A stretch of 64,000 bases of DNA from Candidatus Binatia bacterium (GTDB taxonomy: Bacteria > Desulfobacterota > Binatia > UBA12015): positions 485,836-549,835 of the forward strand of contig JAQWJE010000049.1 of the NCBI GenBank assembly GCA_029248525.1, given 5' to 3'. How positions within the stretch are numbered: position 1 is the first letter of the stretch; each line of letters begins with the position of its first letter. The position numbers and the translations under genes are program-made. The notes under the pieces are model-generated. The model was not told the DNA's origin. It searched no databases and worked only from the letters and a program-made list of their open reading frames with translations. Of the stretch, positions 55,021 to 63,233 are shown piece after piece.

Positions 55021-55481
55021 CGGCGCAGGGGGTTCTGAATGGCATTGTCTTCGTAGCGATTTTCGTGGGTATGTCTCTCGGCGGCGCGGATCCGGCAAGG
55101 CAACTCTCCGCTTATATGGTTTTCGCCGTCGGGACCCTGGGACTCGTGAGTGCTCTTCGTCATATCGTTTTCGCGGGATCGCTGACCGGCGAGCCCGGCG
55201 AATTGGGATTTGCCAACCGGAAGTTTTTCGAATGGGAAGCAGGGTTCGCCAACTTGTCCTTTGGTGTCATGGCTCTGGTCACGTCGCTAGGAGGCTGGGG
55301 GGTCCCGGCGATGTCGGCGGTGGCGATCGGCTACGCGATCTATTTGCTTGGTGCTTCGATCACCCATCTGATCGCCGGATGGAAGATCGGCTCGATGCGT
55401 CGATCGCTGATCTACGCAGCCATGACTGGATTGCTGATCGCGACTGGCGGTTTTCGTGTGCTTCCGGCCTGGAACTTCTAA
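55017..55481 (+). CDS. Small four- to five-helix membrane protein (possibly DUF6790 family)
   Basis: This 154-residue membrane protein starts at a GTG that overlaps the protease stop by 4 bp (GTGA), so it is probably translationally coupled to it. Hydrophobic segments lie at about residues 5-22, 30-50, 78-95, 100-120 and 130-147. FFEWEAGFANLSFGVMALV is a distinctive conserved-looking block near the middle and recalls DUF6790-type proteins, an assignment from memory. No enzyme motif is present. The coupling suggests some link with the exported protease, but a read-through arrangement without functional meaning is equally possible. Confidence 0.72.
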   Translation: MTAQGVLNGIVFVAIFVGMSLGGADPARQLSAYMVFAVGTLGLVSALRHIVFAGSLTGEPGELGFANRKFFEWEAGFANLSFGVMALVTSLGGWGVPAMSAVAIGYAIYLLGASITHLIAGWKIGSMRRSLIYAAMTGLLIATGGFRVLPAWNF

Positions 55482-55496
55482 GGGCTCGCTTGCGGT

Positions 55497-57716
55497 CTAA
55501 TCGACCCGGTTCGGCGGCGGTAGTTCGATGACCTTGGCGTCGAGCTGCCCGAGGCGGTCGCGCAAGGTCGGGTCGAAGGTGAAGTAGAGAATTTGCCAGC
55601 CCTCCGAGGCGAGTTCGGCAAGCGATGCTGTGAGCGCTTCGCGCCTGCCCGCATCGCTGGTGAGAAACGCGTCGTCGAGAACCAGAAACCCGGGTTCACC
55701 AAGAAGGCGGCGCACCAGGGAAAGCCGAATTGCGAGGGCTAGTTGGTCGCGGGCACCGCGAGATAGAGCCTCGACGGGAAACCGGGAGCCGTCGTCTCTC
55801 TCCACGGAGAGGTCTTGCGCGCCTTCGAGGGCGATCGCGCGATAACGGCCTCCAGTGAGTTTGGCGAGATAGCGCCCTGCTGCCTCGGGACCGTCGCCGA
55901 GTGCCTCGCGCAGCGGGCGGTCGATATCCGATGAAAGCTCCCGAAGTCCCTGAAGGGCGAGGCTTGCTCCCTGCGTTTGGTTGTCGATCTGCTCGACGGC
56001 TTCGCGTAGTCGGCTTCGTTCCGCACGCAGTTTCCCGATATCGTCGAGCCCTATGGCCGCCAGGGATCGATCCCGACGCTCCGTCAGTTGGGATCGCAAT
56101 ATGAGCAAGCGGGCATCAAAACCCTCCAGCTCGCTTTCGAGATCAGCGAGCCTCTGGGGGTTGGGCTCGATTCCGGGGTCTTCAACTCGTAATCCGTCGA
56201 GCTGGTCTTCGATTGGCTGGGTTTCGTCAAGCGAGCCAAGAAGGCTCTCGAGCGTTCTCTGGGCCTCGATGTGCAAGGCCTTGGTTTCCCCGCGCTCGCG
56301 CGTCTTTTCCTCGAGTTGCTCGATGGAGGAGAGGTTCACGCGGTTGCGAATTTCGGCGATCTGCCGCTGGGCAGCATCGAGTGTTCGGTTGCGGCCGTCT
56401 TCGATTTTGCGAGCTGCCAGTTCCTTTTCCTCGAGGGAATCGGTAACCGACTTCGCGGCGACAAGTTCGCCCTCGAGGCGCTCTTGCAGAATCAGGGCTT
56501 TCTGAAGTTGTACCGAGCAATCCGCAAGTGATTGGACTTCGCCGAGGTGCGCTCTGGCTCGCGCGAGCAGGTCTTCGCTGACTGCGGCCGCGTGACGAAT
56601 CCGACTGCTGGCGGTGATCGCGAGTCCTGCTGCGATCAGGCCAAAGGTAGCGGCTGTGCCCGCGGCAAGCCCCATGGAGGCGGCATGCGTTCCGGCCGCA
56701 TTTGTCGCCTGCGTGATCAACGCAATGGAAAGAAGCAGAAGGAGGGCGCCACCGGCGCCGAGCGGAATTTTCCACAATGCCCAGGTCCCGGCACTGGCAG
56801 CCGTCGTGCGCGCTTCCTCCAGATTTTCTTCGAGCCGGGCATTCTGAATGTCTTCTGCTCTGGTGAGCCCTCGGTCACGTGCCAAGCGTCGCTTTTTCGA
56901 TTCTTCGTCAGAAAGCTCGATCTCTCCACGCAATCGAGAAGACTCGTTTTCGGCAGTTTTGGCGATCGCGGCGGCTTCCCGCAGAGAACCAATAGCCTCG
57001 CGCCATTCCCGAAGATCGCCATCCCCGAAGCGTTCCAGCTCGCGCAGTCGGCGCTCGTTCTCGCGAACGGCTCCTGCGGCTCGCTCTGCTGTTCGGAAGC
57101 GCTCGAATCTTTCGGCACCGCGAAGCTTCTCGCCGTAGCTCCGGGAGGCCGTTCGCTGCAGCTCTATTTGATGGATCTCTTCCTGTAATTTGCCGACTCC
57201 GGGTAAATCTTCCAGAAAGGCCTCGATGCGAGCGACCCTCTCGGTCAACCGCTGTCGTTCATCCGCTCTCGCGTCTCGCAGGGTGCCGTTGCGCGTGAGC
57301 CCGGCTCGTTTGCGAATAAGCTCGGAGATCCAAACGAGGTCGATGCCGACGAGGCGGTCGCGGATAGAATTGAGCCACGAACGACCGGTCTGCAGGGAGG
57401 GGTCGGCATCCCTGACGATAAAGAGTCGAGCCAACGAAGGGTGCTCCCGCAGGAGTTCGAGAACGCTGCCGCCGTCTTCCGGGTCCAGCAGGAGATCGAT
57501 TTCACCCTGGAATCCCGGTCCCTCGCGGGTCTGCTCGATCAGCCGTTCTTGTCCCGGTCGCACGCGGTCCCGAAGGGCTCGGACCAGAGCGTCGATGCAC
57601 GAGGTTTTACCGGCCTCATTTTTTCCATAGACGACGGTGACCGGTCCCGGCATCAAGACGAGGTCCCGCAGAGGGCCAAAGTTGCGGATCGACAGGCGTT
57701 GGATGCGAACGCTCAC
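55497..57716 (-). CDS. YhaN-like SMC/Rad50-family ATPase with membrane segments
   Basis: This is a 739-residue ATPase. The N-terminal half-site has LSIRNFGPLRDLVL and Walker A YGKNEAGKTS. Long coiled coils run from about residue 150 to 580, broken near residues 310-370 by two hydrophobic helices (LGAGGALLLLLSIALITQ and LAAGTAATFGLIAAGLAI) where Rad50 has its zinc hook. The C-terminal half has the ABC signature LSRGARDQLALAIRLSLV and Walker B FLVLDDAFLTSD. This matches the YhaN layout. With the phosphoesterase gene, which overlaps it by 4 bp, it would form an Mre11-Rad50-like complex anchored to the membrane, perhaps for DNA end processing. Confidence 0.85.
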   Translation of the reverse strand: MSVRIQRLSIRNFGPLRDLVLMPGPVTVVYGKNEAGKTSCIDALVRALRDRVRPGQERLIEQTREGPGFQGEIDLLLDPEDGGSVLELLREHPSLARLFIVRDADPSLQTGRSWLNSIRDRLVGIDLVWISELIRKRAGLTRNGTLRDARADERQRLTERVARIEAFLEDLPGVGKLQEEIHQIELQRTASRSYGEKLRGAERFERFRTAERAAGAVRENERRLRELERFGDGDLREWREAIGSLREAAAIAKTAENESSRLRGEIELSDEESKKRRLARDRGLTRAEDIQNARLEENLEEARTTAASAGTWALWKIPLGAGGALLLLLSIALITQATNAAGTHAASMGLAAGTAATFGLIAAGLAITASSRIRHAAAVSEDLLARARAHLGEVQSLADCSVQLQKALILQERLEGELVAAKSVTDSLEEKELAARKIEDGRNRTLDAAQRQIAEIRNRVNLSSIEQLEEKTRERGETKALHIEAQRTLESLLGSLDETQPIEDQLDGLRVEDPGIEPNPQRLADLESELEGFDARLLILRSQLTERRDRSLAAIGLDDIGKLRAERSRLREAVEQIDNQTQGASLALQGLRELSSDIDRPLREALGDGPEAAGRYLAKLTGGRYRAIALEGAQDLSVERDDGSRFPVEALSRGARDQLALAIRLSLVRRLLGEPGFLVLDDAFLTSDAGRREALTASLAELASEGWQILYFTFDPTLRDRLGQLDAKVIELPPPNRVD

Positions 57717-58825
57717 GGCAGAGCCTCGCGGAAAGAGTGCAGACCGATCTCCAAAGCCGCACGAAGGACGTTTTCGGATGCTCCGTGCGGATTCTCCGGC
57801 GAGACGCGCATCTTTTCAATGAATTCAGCCACTACCGGTATATCGGCCAATCCGGAGAAGTCAGTGATATCCACCTCGATCCGGACGTTGGGCTCCGATA
57901 GCTCATCCCCGTCCAGATTGTTTTGGGAGTTCTGTCGGATCGCATCCTCCAAGGAGGCTCGGAGGCTCGGCGCAGAGAGCAGGGCAATCCCGCTCAGGCG
58001 TGCCCGAATACAGACGCCGGGCATGCGGGACTCATTCGTGCGCCGGACGATTCTGTTGATAGCGGCGGCTTCTTCGCCGGGAAGGCAGTTTTCCTCCACG
58101 AGGGCATAGCTCCGTGTGGGCAGAGGCACGAAGGTATGATCGACGACGCCGATCGAGCTCTCGAAATCGACAAGGAGAACGCCACGTTGGCCCAACTCTC
58201 GGGGGCTGTGTGCGATCGGCGATCCTGAATAGGCGACCAGTCGCTCTCCTTCTCGATAGATCAGGTTCTCGCCGGCATGGACATGACCGAGGGCGGCATA
58301 GGTGCATCGACGGAAAAGGTCGTCCGCAAAGGCTGGCATGAAGGCGCCTTCGGCGCCTTCTCCACAAAATGCATTGGTCAACCCGGTAGCGAGAGTGGCA
58401 TGAGCGACCAGTACCGTATGGCGGGGATCCATGGCGACGCCGATCAGGCATTCGGCAAGTGTGCGACCGCGTTGCCAGGGCACACCGACAATATCCAGGC
58501 CACAGACAGTCGCCTTATGGACAGGCATTTGGTGCAGTCGGACGGCATTGGCCCCCAGGTCGGTGGTTTCATCAAAGGCGGCGTGATCGTCGTGGCCGGG
58601 TAGAATGACGACGGGCAGGGGTGCGGATCTTTCCAGAGCGCTCCGAATGATCGGGGCCATCAGGGAGGGATCTGCGTTTCGATCGATCAGATCGCCGGCA
58701 ATAATCACCATATCGGCGGCGCGTTCGCGGGCCGTGGCCAGGATCAGATCGAGCGCCCGAAGGCTTTCGGGTCGATCGGGACTCATTTGAAGGTCCGAGG
58801 TTTGGAGCACGCGGATGCGGGGCAT
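57713..58825 (-). CDS. Metallophosphoesterase, YhaO/SbcD-like, with altered metal motifs
   Basis: This 370-residue calcineurin-like protein is the likely nuclease partner of the downstream YhaN-like ATPase. Motif 1 reads TSDLQMS, so Gln13 replaces the His of the usual DxH. Motif 2 IIAGDLIDRN is intact. Motif 3 reads PGHDDH where the family has GNHD. Motif 4 (LVAHATL) and motif 5 (ALGHVHAGE, the GHxH) are present. The C-terminal 120 residues form a capping domain containing IRARLSGIALLSAPSL and IRIEVDITDFSGL-like strands. The altered residues are metal ligands in Mre11-type enzymes, so activity may be changed. It begins 18 bp after the solute-binding protein gene. Confidence 0.85.
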   Translation of the reverse strand: MPRIRVLQTSDLQMSPDRPESLRALDLILATARERAADMVIIAGDLIDRNADPSLMAPIIRSALERSAPLPVVILPGHDDHAAFDETTDLGANAVRLHQMPVHKATVCGLDIVGVPWQRGRTLAECLIGVAMDPRHTVLVAHATLATGLTNAFCGEGAEGAFMPAFADDLFRRCTYAALGHVHAGENLIYREGERLVAYSGSPIAHSPRELGQRGVLLVDFESSIGVVDHTFVPLPTRSYALVEENCLPGEEAAAINRIVRRTNESRMPGVCIRARLSGIALLSAPSLRASLEDAIRQNSQNNLDGDELSEPNVRIEVDITDFSGLADIPVVAEFIEKMRVSPENPHGASENVLRAALEIGLHSFREALP

Positions 58826-58843
58826 TTTTTCGGAATAACTCGC

Positions 58844-60553
58844 TCAGGGGTTGATGTCGATTTGATTCGGTTTCCAGAGCCCCCAGACCAGCGGATTGAA
58901 ATTCTCGAGATCTCGGGACCAGGCGAAGGCTTTTCGTTGGCGAACCAAACCGATGAAAGGAAGTTCCCTATGGATTATGGTCTGGATTCGCCAATAGAAA
59001 AGCTTTCTTTTTTCCAAATCAAGCTCGGCAGCGCCTTGATCGAGCAGATCGTCGATTTCGGCCTCCCACGGTGTGGCCGGGGTCTTCTGGGCAGGATTCC
59101 AAATATGGAGATTTCCGCTCGAACGCAGGAAGTTTGCGCCGTTGTTGGGGTCCAGACTGCCGGTGAATCCGATCATGACCACATCCCAGTCGTGGGTCAC
59201 ATTCAGTCGCTCGACGAGCGACTGAAAAGTCTGTGGACGGTAGTGAATTTTCAGACCCAGCGATTGCCAGTCCTGCAGCAGGATTGAGCAAAGACGCTCT
59301 CGAAGGGTGTTTCCCGCATTGGTCGTCAGCCCGAAAACAATCGGATTCCCATGACGATCTTCGCGAATTCCGTCGCCATCTCGGTCAATATATCCAGAGG
59401 TTTCCAGAAGGCGCCGCGAGAGCTCAAGATCGTATTGGTAATCTTCGAGATTCGGGTTGTGAAAGATATGATTCGACGGCGAGATGTTCGCGACCGAGGG
59501 GACCCCAAATCCGTAATAGACGGTATTGACCATACCGGGTTTGTCGACTGCGTGTGCGAGCGCTCGGAGGAAGTCTCGGTCCGAGAACCACTCCAGTTTC
59601 GGGTCAGGTCGACCATCGGCGCCCAGCTCGTTCCAATGGTTCGGGTTTCGATTGAAAACAACAAATTGATTACCCGTGTCGATCCCGATCTCATTTACAT
59701 GAATCTCCAATTCGTCGGCCCGATCCTCGAGATTGGGAATTTCCTCCGGTCGCGGCTCATAATAATGAGTTTGCCCGGCAAGGAAGCGCAGGGCGATGGT
59801 GTTCTGCTCGGGGACGATCAGCGTGGCTCGCTTGGCCAGGAATGGCAGCGGGGCGCCCTCGGGGGTGCGCTCCCAGTAGTTGTCATTGCGGCTGAATTCC
59901 ATGACTTGCGAGGCAACATAGCGGGTCATCCGGTAAGGGCCGGTGCCTACGATTTTCTCCGGCGCGGTGTCGATGCCCCATTTGCGGGTAAACTCACCCT
60001 CGTCGAGGCTCGCTCGCAGGAGATGCGCGGGTAGAATCCATACATCCATGGCATAGAGAAAAGGAGCAAACGCCTGGCTCATCTCAAACCTGACGCGATG
60101 GGGGCCATCGCTTTTCACCCGAATGGGCTCCCCGGCGACGGTCAGCGAGTAGCGCGCGCTATTGGGAACAGCGTCATTGAAGATCGTTTCAAACGTGAAG
60201 ACGACGTCCGCGGAGGTGAAGGGCCGCCCGTCATGCCAGACAACATCCTGGCGTAATTCGAAGACCCAGACCCGCCCCTCATCCATCGATCGCCACGTTC
60301 GGGCCAGAGCGGGCGCCGGGCGTGTCGTTTTGGGATCGATGCGCACCAAACCTTCGAAAATCGGCGCGAGCGCTTGCCGGGAAGTATCATCGGTCACCAG
60401 AACCGGATTGAAAGTCTTGGGGTCGCTGAAAATAGAGTGGGCGAGGATTTCGTTGGAACGCTCGCGGGCGGCCCTTTCGGTCGAGAGCCATTCGCAGCTT
60501 CCGAGAAGAACGAGGCTTGCGCAAATTGCAGCAAGGGCCTTGGGCCACCTCAT
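58844..60553 (-). CDS. Peptide-type ABC transporter substrate-binding lipoprotein (SBP_bac_5), orphan
   Basis: This is a 569-residue lipoprotein with lipobox LLGSC (Cys20). The SBP_bac_5 fold is evident from DPKTFNPVLVTDDTSRQALAP, WVFELRQDVVWHDGRPFTSADV, IVGTGPYRM and DRDFLRALAHAVDK. Such proteins deliver oligopeptides or nickel to ABC permeases in the inner membrane. No permease or ATPase gene is nearby. Its start overlaps the LolB-like stop by 4 bp (ATGA), so it is tied to envelope-lipoprotein genes instead. An insert at about residues 395-415 (YIDRDGDGIREDRHG) has Ca2+-loop-like acidic spacing. Confidence 0.9.
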   Translation of the reverse strand: MRWPKALAAICASLVLLGSCEWLSTERAARERSNEILAHSIFSDPKTFNPVLVTDDTSRQALAPIFEGLVRIDPKTTRPAPALARTWRSMDEGRVWVFELRQDVVWHDGRPFTSADVVFTFETIFNDAVPNSARYSLTVAGEPIRVKSDGPHRVRFEMSQAFAPFLYAMDVWILPAHLLRASLDEGEFTRKWGIDTAPEKIVGTGPYRMTRYVASQVMEFSRNDNYWERTPEGAPLPFLAKRATLIVPEQNTIALRFLAGQTHYYEPRPEEIPNLEDRADELEIHVNEIGIDTGNQFVVFNRNPNHWNELGADGRPDPKLEWFSDRDFLRALAHAVDKPGMVNTVYYGFGVPSVANISPSNHIFHNPNLEDYQYDLELSRRLLETSGYIDRDGDGIREDRHGNPIVFGLTTNAGNTLRERLCSILLQDWQSLGLKIHYRPQTFQSLVERLNVTHDWDVVMIGFTGSLDPNNGANFLRSSGNLHIWNPAQKTPATPWEAEIDDLLDQGAAELDLEKRKLFYWRIQTIIHRELPFIGLVRQRKAFAWSRDLENFNPLVWGLWKPNQIDINP

Positions 60554-61398
60554 CGCGGGCTCGGGCGGAGAGACTCTTCGGTGGCGCCCGGAGGGGTAGG
60601 AATCAGAAATGTCGCCCGGGGCAGTAGCTTGTTGGCTTGGACTTCCGAATACTCGATGACGGCATCTGTGGCCGCGGCATGAATACGAATACGTTGCGGT
60701 ATGAGGGCTTTGTCGACCTCGGTGAAATCCTCAAATGTCGCTCTTAGAAGTTGTTGGCCATTGCGGGCAATTCGTTGAAAGGAGACCGGGACGATCTTGG
60801 GCTCCCGGCGCAGACTCATTCGAGTGAATCCGATCACGATGCTGGTGTTCGCCCCATCCGCAGCGTGGAGAAAAACCAGCGGGCTGTCCGCGCCCGGCGG
60901 TGCATCGCCGAGGGGGCGGTTGGATGTCCAGGAACTTGCCAATGTTTCCGCACGAACTGGAGGTCGTCCGAGAAGAAGGCTGGTCATGTCCCGCGGGGAT
61001 AGCGCGATTCCGATGACTTCGGCGATGGTTTGCTCGTCGGGAGGACCGCGAAACAGGATATTTTCTTGCGTCGAGAGCGCTGCGAGAGTTTCTCCGTCGG
61101 TGGCGACGGCGTAGCTGATGCCGAAGGGCGCGAGGACCTCGATACGGAAGGCGTCCGGGGCTCGCGCCATAACCACCTGCGATGCACGAAGCCGGTTCTC
61201 GGGAGTCGCGATCCGGACTTTTCCCAGAGCATCGATGCTGCGTAAATCCTTCTCCGCCACGCGGAGCGCTTCGATCAGATCGCTGGTCGCGATTCCCGAA
61301 AAGGAGCCCGCCACTCCGGAGTCCGTGGTTGGCCGGATGCTCGCGGCACTGCATCCGAGGGCGCAGATCAGAGGAAAAATTAAGGCAAGTCGTCGCAC
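60550..61398 (-). CDS. LolB-like outer-membrane lipoprotein
   Basis: This is a lipoprotein of about 282 residues with lipobox CALGC (Cys16 if GTG 61398 is used). The start GTG lies 10 bases past the TPR gene stop. An ATG 48 bases further upstream would overlap that gene by 38 bp. The mature domain follows the LolB/LolA pattern: ALGKVRIATPENRLRASQVV, FRIEVLAPFGISYAVATDGETLAAL, ALSPRDMTSLLLGRPP and VIEYSEVQANKLLP. LolB receives lipoproteins from LolA and inserts them in the outer membrane. It is preceded by a TPR lipoprotein gene, as in the TPR-lolB arrangement I recall from Pseudomonas, which supports the call. Confidence 0.72.
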   Translation of the reverse strand: MRRLALIFPLICALGCSAASIRPTTDSGVAGSFSGIATSDLIEALRVAEKDLRSIDALGKVRIATPENRLRASQVVMARAPDAFRIEVLAPFGISYAVATDGETLAALSTQENILFRGPPDEQTIAEVIGIALSPRDMTSLLLGRPPVRAETLASSWTSNRPLGDAPPGADSPLVFLHAADGANTSIVIGFTRMSLRREPKIVPVSFQRIARNGQQLLRATFEDFTEVDKALIPQRIRIHAAATDAVIEYSEVQANKLLPRATFLIPTPPGATEESLRPSPR

Positions 61399-61408
61399 GG
61401 TTGGCCAC

Positions 61409-63148
61409 TCAGAGGTTTTGATCTTGGGATCGATTGGCACTCTCATTGGTGCGAAGCTTGTCTTGAATCCGCAGCCTCTGTTGCTCGGACGGGGCACTAT
61501 CGCCGGCTGTCTGATAGATGCGCCTCGCTTCGGCCTCTCGGCCCATTCGTCGATAGGCATCGCCGAGGTGCTCCTGAATCGTGGGGTCATTCCCGGTCAG
61601 CTCCACAGCGAGTTCCAGCTTTTCTACGGCACGAGCGTACCGGCCCTGTTGGAAGTAGACCCAACCCAGGCTGTCGAGATAGAAACCATCTTCGGGCTGG
61701 ACTGCGAGTGCTCGCAAGATCAGGGACTCAGCTTCTTCGAGATGGATCCCCTGCTCGGCAAAGGTATAGCCGAGATAGTTCAATGCTTCGGAATTTCGCG
61801 GGTTCAGCGCGATGGCGCGGCGCATCGTGACCACGGCCTCGTCGCGATCGCCGGAAGCGTCGAGGAGCGCGCCAAGGGTAAATTGATAGCGGTCGTTTTC
61901 GGGATGCTGGTCGCTCAGTTGTTGGGCCAGGGCGATAGCCGTCGGCAAATTGCCGCGATCCCTTTCGATGGCAATTCGGTAGGTCATCAATCCGGGGGCA
62001 TCGGGCCGCGCGGCTACAGCGGCCTCGGCATGGATGGCGGCCTCCTCGATTTCGCCTTGCTGTTGGGCGAGGTAGGCAAGTTGCAACTGCGCATCCGCAA
62101 AAATAGTCGCTTCCTTCGGGATCGCTCGGAGGTTCTCCCGGGCCGTGTCGACCTCGCCTAGCTCGGAGTATGTGATGCCGAGATAATAATGCACTTCGGG
62201 CCTTCCCGGGGAGGCCCGAAGCACAAGCTCCAGCTCGGTGGCGGCCCTGTCGTAATCCCCTTGATCCAGGTAGACGAGAGCAATTTTAACTCGAGTTTCG
62301 GTGGGATCATCTTCGATACGCTCGAGAGCGCGAAAATGTTCGAGTGCTTCGTCGAACTTTTTCTGATCGATGAGAAGAGCGGCGAGCCTTTCGCGCGCGA
62401 TCGCGTTTTCGGGGTCCAGAATAAGGACGCGCCGATAGATATTGGCGGCGGCCTGAGGGCGCTGTTGCATCTCTTCCACCAAGCCAAGGTCGATAAGTAC
62501 GATTGTGGAACGAGGATTCTTGCGAAGAGCTTCGCGGAAATGATCCTCGGAATCTGGCAGGCGCCCCGCGGCCGCGTGGAGCCTGCCCAGATAATAATGA
62601 CCCATGATCGAATCGGGGTCGGCCAGAAGCAGCGCTTCAAGCGTTTGTTGTGCGGCTTCCTCGTTCCCGGTTTTTCTGTGGAGAGCGGAGAGGATCAGAT
62701 AGGGCTCGGGGATCTCGGGCGAACGCCGGATGATTTCGCGATAGTGCACGGCCGCTTCGTCGTGAGCTCCCATCCCCTCAAGAGCACCGGCGAGCAGGGT
62801 GCGGCTGAATTCATCGTCGGGATTTCCCGCTACGGCGGCCTGGGCGTGGGGGAGGGCTTTCTCGAGTTCTCCGCGGCGAATCAGCAAGTGCGCCAGACGG
62901 GCATGTAGTCGCGGTTCTGCGGGGTCGAGGGTCGACGCCTTCTCGAAAGCCCGCCGCGCTGTATCGGTATCTCCATTCCGCAGAGCCACCTCACCTTTGA
63001 GAAATTCGCCGAGAGCTTCTTCCTGTGGTGAGAGTTGGAGATCTACAGGCCCCCACGAGGGTGACGAGCCCGGCAGTCCGCGGTGAGCGCTGCAGGCAGA
63101 GAGGGCCACAATCAAAAAGAGGGCCGGTATGGATTGGACGATCTTCAC
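61409..63148 (-). CDS. Large TPR-repeat lipoprotein
   Basis: This 579-residue lipoprotein has lipobox ALSAC. At least twelve tetratricopeptide-like repeats cover residues 45-550. Examples are FLKGEVALRNGDTDTARRAF, RLHARLAHLLIRRGELEKAL, EALNYLGYTFAEQGIHLEEA and FYLDSLGWVYFQQGRYARAV. The last two strongly resemble the TPR protein that precedes lolB in Pseudomonas (about 590 residues), as far as I recall. The C-terminal tail is polar (SANRSQDQ). It is probably an outer-membrane scaffold. It heads a five-gene minus-strand unit with the LolB-like, solute-binding, phosphoesterase and ATPase genes, and lies 85 bp after larC. Confidence 0.88.
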   Translation of the reverse strand: MKIVQSIPALFLIVALSACSAHRGLPGSSPSWGPVDLQLSPQEEALGEFLKGEVALRNGDTDTARRAFEKASTLDPAEPRLHARLAHLLIRRGELEKALPHAQAAVAGNPDDEFSRTLLAGALEGMGAHDEAAVHYREIIRRSPEIPEPYLILSALHRKTGNEEAAQQTLEALLLADPDSIMGHYYLGRLHAAAGRLPDSEDHFREALRKNPRSTIVLIDLGLVEEMQQRPQAAANIYRRVLILDPENAIARERLAALLIDQKKFDEALEHFRALERIEDDPTETRVKIALVYLDQGDYDRAATELELVLRASPGRPEVHYYLGITYSELGEVDTARENLRAIPKEATIFADAQLQLAYLAQQQGEIEEAAIHAEAAVAARPDAPGLMTYRIAIERDRGNLPTAIALAQQLSDQHPENDRYQFTLGALLDASGDRDEAVVTMRRAIALNPRNSEALNYLGYTFAEQGIHLEEAESLILRALAVQPEDGFYLDSLGWVYFQQGRYARAVEKLELAVELTGNDPTIQEHLGDAYRRMGREAEARRIYQTAGDSAPSEQQRLRIQDKLRTNESANRSQDQNL

Positions 63149-63233
63149 CGTATTTCAACTTAGCATGAAGGTCGCTGCGGAATAAGAGATTCTTGTCGAT
63201 CGCAGGGTCGAATTTGTGACAAAAGAGGGCGTT

